64,000 bases of DNA from Burkholderia sp. SRS-46 (GTDB lineage: Bacteria > Pseudomonadota > Gammaproteobacteria > Burkholderiales > Burkholderiaceae): contig NZ_PTXL01000010.1 of the NCBI RefSeq assembly GCF_004343775.1, positions 1 through 64,000 of the forward strand. Reading direction: 5' to 3'. The notes under the pieces were generated by a model that had not been told where the DNA came from, ran no database searches, and was given only the letters and a program-made list of their open reading frames with translations. Both the position numbers and the translations under genes were made by a program. How positions within the stretch are numbered: position 1 is the stretch's first letter; every line of letters starts with the position of its first letter. Shown piece by piece: positions 61,648-64,000 of the stretch.

Positions 61648-62007
61648 ATGTCGACGTTGAACCATTCCACAACAGCCAGCGCCGCCACGCTCGAGGACGA
61701 ACGCTTCGAACAGCTGCGCCAATGGGCCAAGGCGCTGCTGTTCGTTTGCCTGTTGCTCGGCCTGATGTTCCTCGTCTCGCATGCCATTGCGAACGACGGT
61801 ACCGAGTTCCAGGATGCTTCCGCGAAGTTCGAAGCCTGGGTGAAGGGCAATCTGGGCAAAGTGGCCGCTCTCATCTGCGTTGCGATCGGCATGCTCGTTG
61901 CGGCAGTCCGGAAGGACTACCAATGGATGCTGGGTGGCGTCGCGCTTGGCATGATCGCCGGCATCATCGTCGGGATCATCAACTCCAGCTTCACTGCCAC
62001 GATCTGA
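61648..62007 (+). CDS. traA: Conjugative pilin TraA (F-type)
   Basis: 119 residues. After an N-terminal leader with a hydrophobic stretch (WAKALLFVCLLLGLMFLVSH, then AIA), the mature pilin of about 70 residues has two hydrophobic helices (VAALICVAIGMLVAAV and LGGVALGMIAGIIVGIINSS) around a short basic loop (RKDYQW), the usual TraA/VirB2 hairpin. It is placed directly before traL. CATTGAGGAAATCCT precedes the ATG. The assignment rests on topology and order. Confidence 0.8.
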   Translation: MSTLNHSTTASAATLEDERFEQLRQWAKALLFVCLLLGLMFLVSHAIANDGTEFQDASAKFEAWVKGNLGKVAALICVAIGMLVAAVRKDYQWMLGGVALGMIAGIIVGIINSSFTATI

Positions 62008-62017
62008 AGGAGGATCC

Positions 62018-62311
62018 ATGTCAGCCGACGATCTGTCCCACGCCGTACCCCTGACTCTTGACGACGCGCCCAAGCTGCTGTTCTGGGAGTGGGACGTTGC
62101 GTGTATCGCGATGTTGGGGATTACGTCCGGTCTCGGCGCCGGATACCCGATCGTCGGCTTCGTCATTGGCATTGCCCTCGCAGGGGTCTACTCCCGCTTC
62201 TTTAAATCGGATCTTCATCCCGGCATCGCCGCGCACCTGATCGCATGGATCACTGGCATGCCGACGCCGTCCGATTTGCCGCCTACCCATCTGCGCGAAT
62301 TCAAGGGCTGA
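62018..62311 (+). CDS. traL: F-type conjugative transfer protein TraL
   Basis: 97 residues: VPLTLDDAPKLLFWEWDVAC, then membrane segments IAMLGITSGLGAGYPIVGFV and IGIALAGVYSRFF, and LIAWITGMPTP. The family (VirB3-like) sits in the inner membrane next to TraC and is needed for pilus assembly. AAGGAGGATCC precedes the ATG, 10 bases after traA. Confidence 0.9.
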   Translation: MSADDLSHAVPLTLDDAPKLLFWEWDVACIAMLGITSGLGAGYPIVGFVIGIALAGVYSRFFKSDLHPGIAAHLIAWITGMPTPSDLPPTHLREFKG

Positions 62312-62314
62312 GCC

Positions 62315-62905
62315 ATGCGTCCAGACATCGCCAAGAACGAACGCGACAGGCAAAGCGAGACGATCCGGTTCCACCGAAAGATCATTTCGGGGCAAGCGAT
62401 CGCCAATGTCCTCCTGACGCTCCTGGTCGGCTGGACCGTGCTCCACGACACCACGCGGATCGTGCCGCCTGAAGTGAAGCGCCCTTATCAGATCGGAGCG
62501 GGCCAGACTGATAAGGACTATCTGAGCGACATGTCGGGCTACGTGCTCAGTCTCATCTTGACGTCGACGCCAGACACCGTCGACTACAACAACAGCATCG
62601 TGCTCAAGATGGCCGAGCCTGAGCAGTACCCCGTGCTCAAGACGCAATTTGACGCGGCTGCTATTCGCATCAAACGCGAAAAGATCACCACGATCTGGTC
62701 GCCGCAATCATCGCAGATCTTCGTGGATGCCAAACGCGTCATCTGGAAGGGCACCCTCAAGACCTACATCGCCGATCAGCCAATTTCGACGGTGCCTCAC
62801 ACCTATGTCGTCGAACTTCCCATCTCCTTTTCAGGACGGACCTATGTTCGCAAAGCCGAGGAAGTGCTGGATAGCACTCGCGCTGCTGCTGGCCGCGGCC
62901 AGTAA
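62315..62905 (+). CDS. traE: F-type conjugative transfer protein TraE
   Basis: 196 residues. One N-terminal membrane span (IISGQAIANVLLTLLVGWTV) precedes a periplasmic VirB8-like domain (DKDYLSDMSGYVLSLILTST, VLKTQFDAAAIRIKREKITT, then RVIWKGTLKTYIADQPIS). TraE is a channel scaffold. The start follows traL by three bases. The 3' end overlaps traK by about 60 bases, more than is usual in this operon. Confidence 0.9.
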   Translation: MRPDIAKNERDRQSETIRFHRKIISGQAIANVLLTLLVGWTVLHDTTRIVPPEVKRPYQIGAGQTDKDYLSDMSGYVLSLILTSTPDTVDYNNSIVLKMAEPEQYPVLKTQFDAAAIRIKREKITTIWSPQSSQIFVDAKRVIWKGTLKTYIADQPISTVPHTYVVELPISFSGRTYVRKAEEVLDSTRAAAGRGQ

Positions 62906-63572
62906 CACGTTCGCAGGAACGGGTGCCGCCCTGTCGGAATACAACGTCTCGGCGACCGAGCAGAACCGGCTCGCCATCGACGGCAGGAAGATCGCGCAGA
63001 TCGTCCCGAAACAGAAAGGCGCGCTCACGTACGTCAAGGATCTGGCCAACGGCGTTCTGTATTTCACGTTCGCGGACCCGGACACCGCGCAGGGCACCGA
63101 GTCGCTCTTCGTGGTCGATGATCACAACGACACGTACCAACTGCTGCTGCAGCCGCGGCGCATGCCGAGCGCGAACATTGTGGTGCCGGCCGCCGGCAGC
63201 GCCGAGGTTCGTCGCACTCAACCGATCTCCGCGCGCACGTCGTCCTATCAGTCCGCCATCAAGAACCTGCTCGAAGAGATGGTCGTGGCCCACGACGACC
63301 GGGACGCACAATCCAGCGCTGCGGCGACGCCCATCAACCAGACAGTGCCGCTCTGGCAAGAAGCGCAGCTGACGCTAGAGCTGCGTTACACCGAGGACGA
63401 CCTGGTCGGCGAGCAATACCGGCTGATCAACGTATCCACCGGCGACATGGTCATTGCCGAGCAAGAGCTGTATCGCAAAGGCGTACTCGCGATCGTGGTC
63501 GATCAGCAAACCCTGGCACCGGGCGATTCGACGGCCGTCTATGTCGTGAGGGGGCGCGCCGATCATGAGTGA
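62844..63572 (+). CDS. traK: F-type secretin-like outer-membrane complex protein TraK
   Basis: 242 residues from the ATG at 62844 (TTTTCAGGACGGACC upstream), chosen because it opens a signal peptide (FAKPRKCWIALALLLAAASN, then TFA). YNVSATEQNRLAIDGRKIAQ, VLYFTFADPDTAQGTESLFV, then TYQLLLQPRRMPS match TraK (VirB9-like, beta-rich). It forms the outer ring with TraV and TraB. It overlaps traE and, at its end, traB by eight bases. Confidence 0.9.
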   Translation: MFAKPRKCWIALALLLAAASNTFAGTGAALSEYNVSATEQNRLAIDGRKIAQIVPKQKGALTYVKDLANGVLYFTFADPDTAQGTESLFVVDDHNDTYQLLLQPRRMPSANIVVPAAGSAEVRRTQPISARTSSYQSAIKNLLEEMVVAHDDRDAQSSAAATPINQTVPLWQEAQLTLELRYTEDDLVGEQYRLINVSTGDMVIAEQELYRKGVLAIVVDQQTLAPGDSTAVYVVRGRADHE

Positions 63573-64000
63573 TACCAGGCCAAGCGGCGGGTCGAACGAT
63601 CAGACCAAGCGACGGCAGCGCCTGGTCGTGATCGGCGCGGTCGTGGTCATCGTCGCGATCACGGGCGTTGGCCTGATGCTGACTGACGAGACCGCGCCTC
63701 CACCGAAACCCAAACCGATTACGCAAGCGATTCAGCAGCCGGGCACGATCGACGATCGCGACGCTTGGCGTACCAAGTCGGCCGCCACGCTGGCCGACCT
63801 GGAGCAACGTGTCCAACGGCAGCAGGCCCGCCTCGAGGAGCAACAGGCGTCGATCGAGAAGATGGCATCTGCCGCCGCTGCCCAACAGGCCGCCGCCGCC
63901 GTGGCGGCTTCGCTTGCCGCGGCGGCGTCCAGCGCGGCCGCCCCTGCGGCGGCCAGCACTGCGACGCCGGCGTCGAGTGCGACCGCAGCCACGACGCTGA
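63565..64000 (+). CDS. traB: F-type transfer protein TraB, 5' part (runs off the window)
   Basis: The first 145 residues are present. A cytoplasmic basic stretch (MSDTRPSGGSNDQTKRRQR) is followed by a membrane anchor (LVVIGAVVVIVAITGVGLML), Pro-rich periplasmic part (APPPKPKPITQA), a coiled coil (LADLEQRVQRQQARLEEQQA) and an Ala-rich run. This is the normal beginning of TraB (VirB10-like), which spans the envelope. The ATG overlaps the traK end. The beta-barrel part lies outside the window. Confidence 0.88.
   Translation, partial: MSDTRPSGGSNDQTKRRQRLVVIGAVVVIVAITGVGLMLTDETAPPPKPKPITQAIQQPGTIDDRDAWRTKSAATLADLEQRVQRQQARLEEQQASIEKMASAAAAQQAAAAVAASLAAAASSAAAPAAASTATPASSATAATTL

Noticed and set aside
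1..64000. tRNA, rRNA or a plasmid replication initiator
   Set aside because: No sequence with the conserved features of tRNA or rRNA was noticed, and no protein with a RepA-like or winged-helix initiator pattern was recognised. A covariance or profile search could change this.

Overview
The window reads as part of a large mosaic conjugative plasmid (or a plasmid-like integrative element) of a Burkholderia-type betaproteobacterium. The evidence is the high GC content, Burkholderia-type integrase remnants, an H-NS protein with the C-terminal signature common in that group, a type VI secretion (T6SS) VgrG module, and a complete start of an F-type (MPF-F) transfer operon with a MobF relaxase. No replication initiator, rRNA or tRNA was recognised, and the assignment to genus is inference.

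Layout. (1) 1-10.1 kb is a graveyard of broken genes: a frameshifted tyrosine recombinase, a frameshifted sigma-54-activator-like gene, an IS3-family element interrupted by an IS1111-type IS110 element, IS110/IS30 scraps, a DUF1173-like gene, and several very small genes. (2) 10.1-13.4 kb holds an unusual pair: a secreted NucA/NucB-type DNase followed by a MoeA-like protein fused to a SUKH (SMI1/KNR4) immunity-type domain. (3) 13.9-18.9 kb is a tightly packed leftward cassette of small phage-like genes (2OG-Fe(II) oxygenase, zinc ribbon, truncated uracil-DNA-glycosylase-like gene), with an integrase and a palindromic operator set in a strong promoter. An H-NS gene lies on the other strand. (4) 19.7-26.5 kb is a T6SS orphan module: VgrG, a large peptidoglycan-targeting effector, an exported immunity candidate and a PAAR tip. 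(5) 28-42 kb looks like the plasmid leading region. It carries DUF3560, a C5 methyltransferase with six internal repeats, DUF932, an N4/N6-adenine or cytosine methyltransferase, a ParB-like protein, DUF3717 and many small unknowns. Several of these are preceded by long GC-rich non-coding leaders that share a closing stem and inner stems despite sequence change. (6) 42.2-44.3 kb has no convincing rightward gene and is full of hairpins. It ends in six copies of a 13-base box spaced about 76 bases apart, which is the likely oriT/relaxosome zone. (7) 44.3-50 kb carries an RHH accessory protein, TraD, a stand-alone DsbD N-terminal domain and TraI. (8) 50.7-59.6 kb is cargo: a 1507-residue GHKL-ATPase/DUF3883 protein (candidate defence gene) and an AraC-regulated polyamine-type ABC uptake operon without its ATPase. 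(9) 59.7-64 kb begins the mating-pair operon: a promoter, a small unknown protein, a lytic transglycosylase, then TraA, TraL, TraE, TraK and TraB running off the window.

How the genes work together. The relaxosome (boxes, RHH protein, TraI) hands DNA to TraD and the F-type channel. The first DNA to enter the recipient would be the 28-42 kb block, whose methyltransferases and ParB/DUF932/DUF3560-type genes fit early anti-restriction and establishment work. The folded leaders are candidates for promoters active on single-stranded DNA. The T6SS module, the DNase/SUKH pair and the GHKL/DUF3883 gene are conflict cargo.
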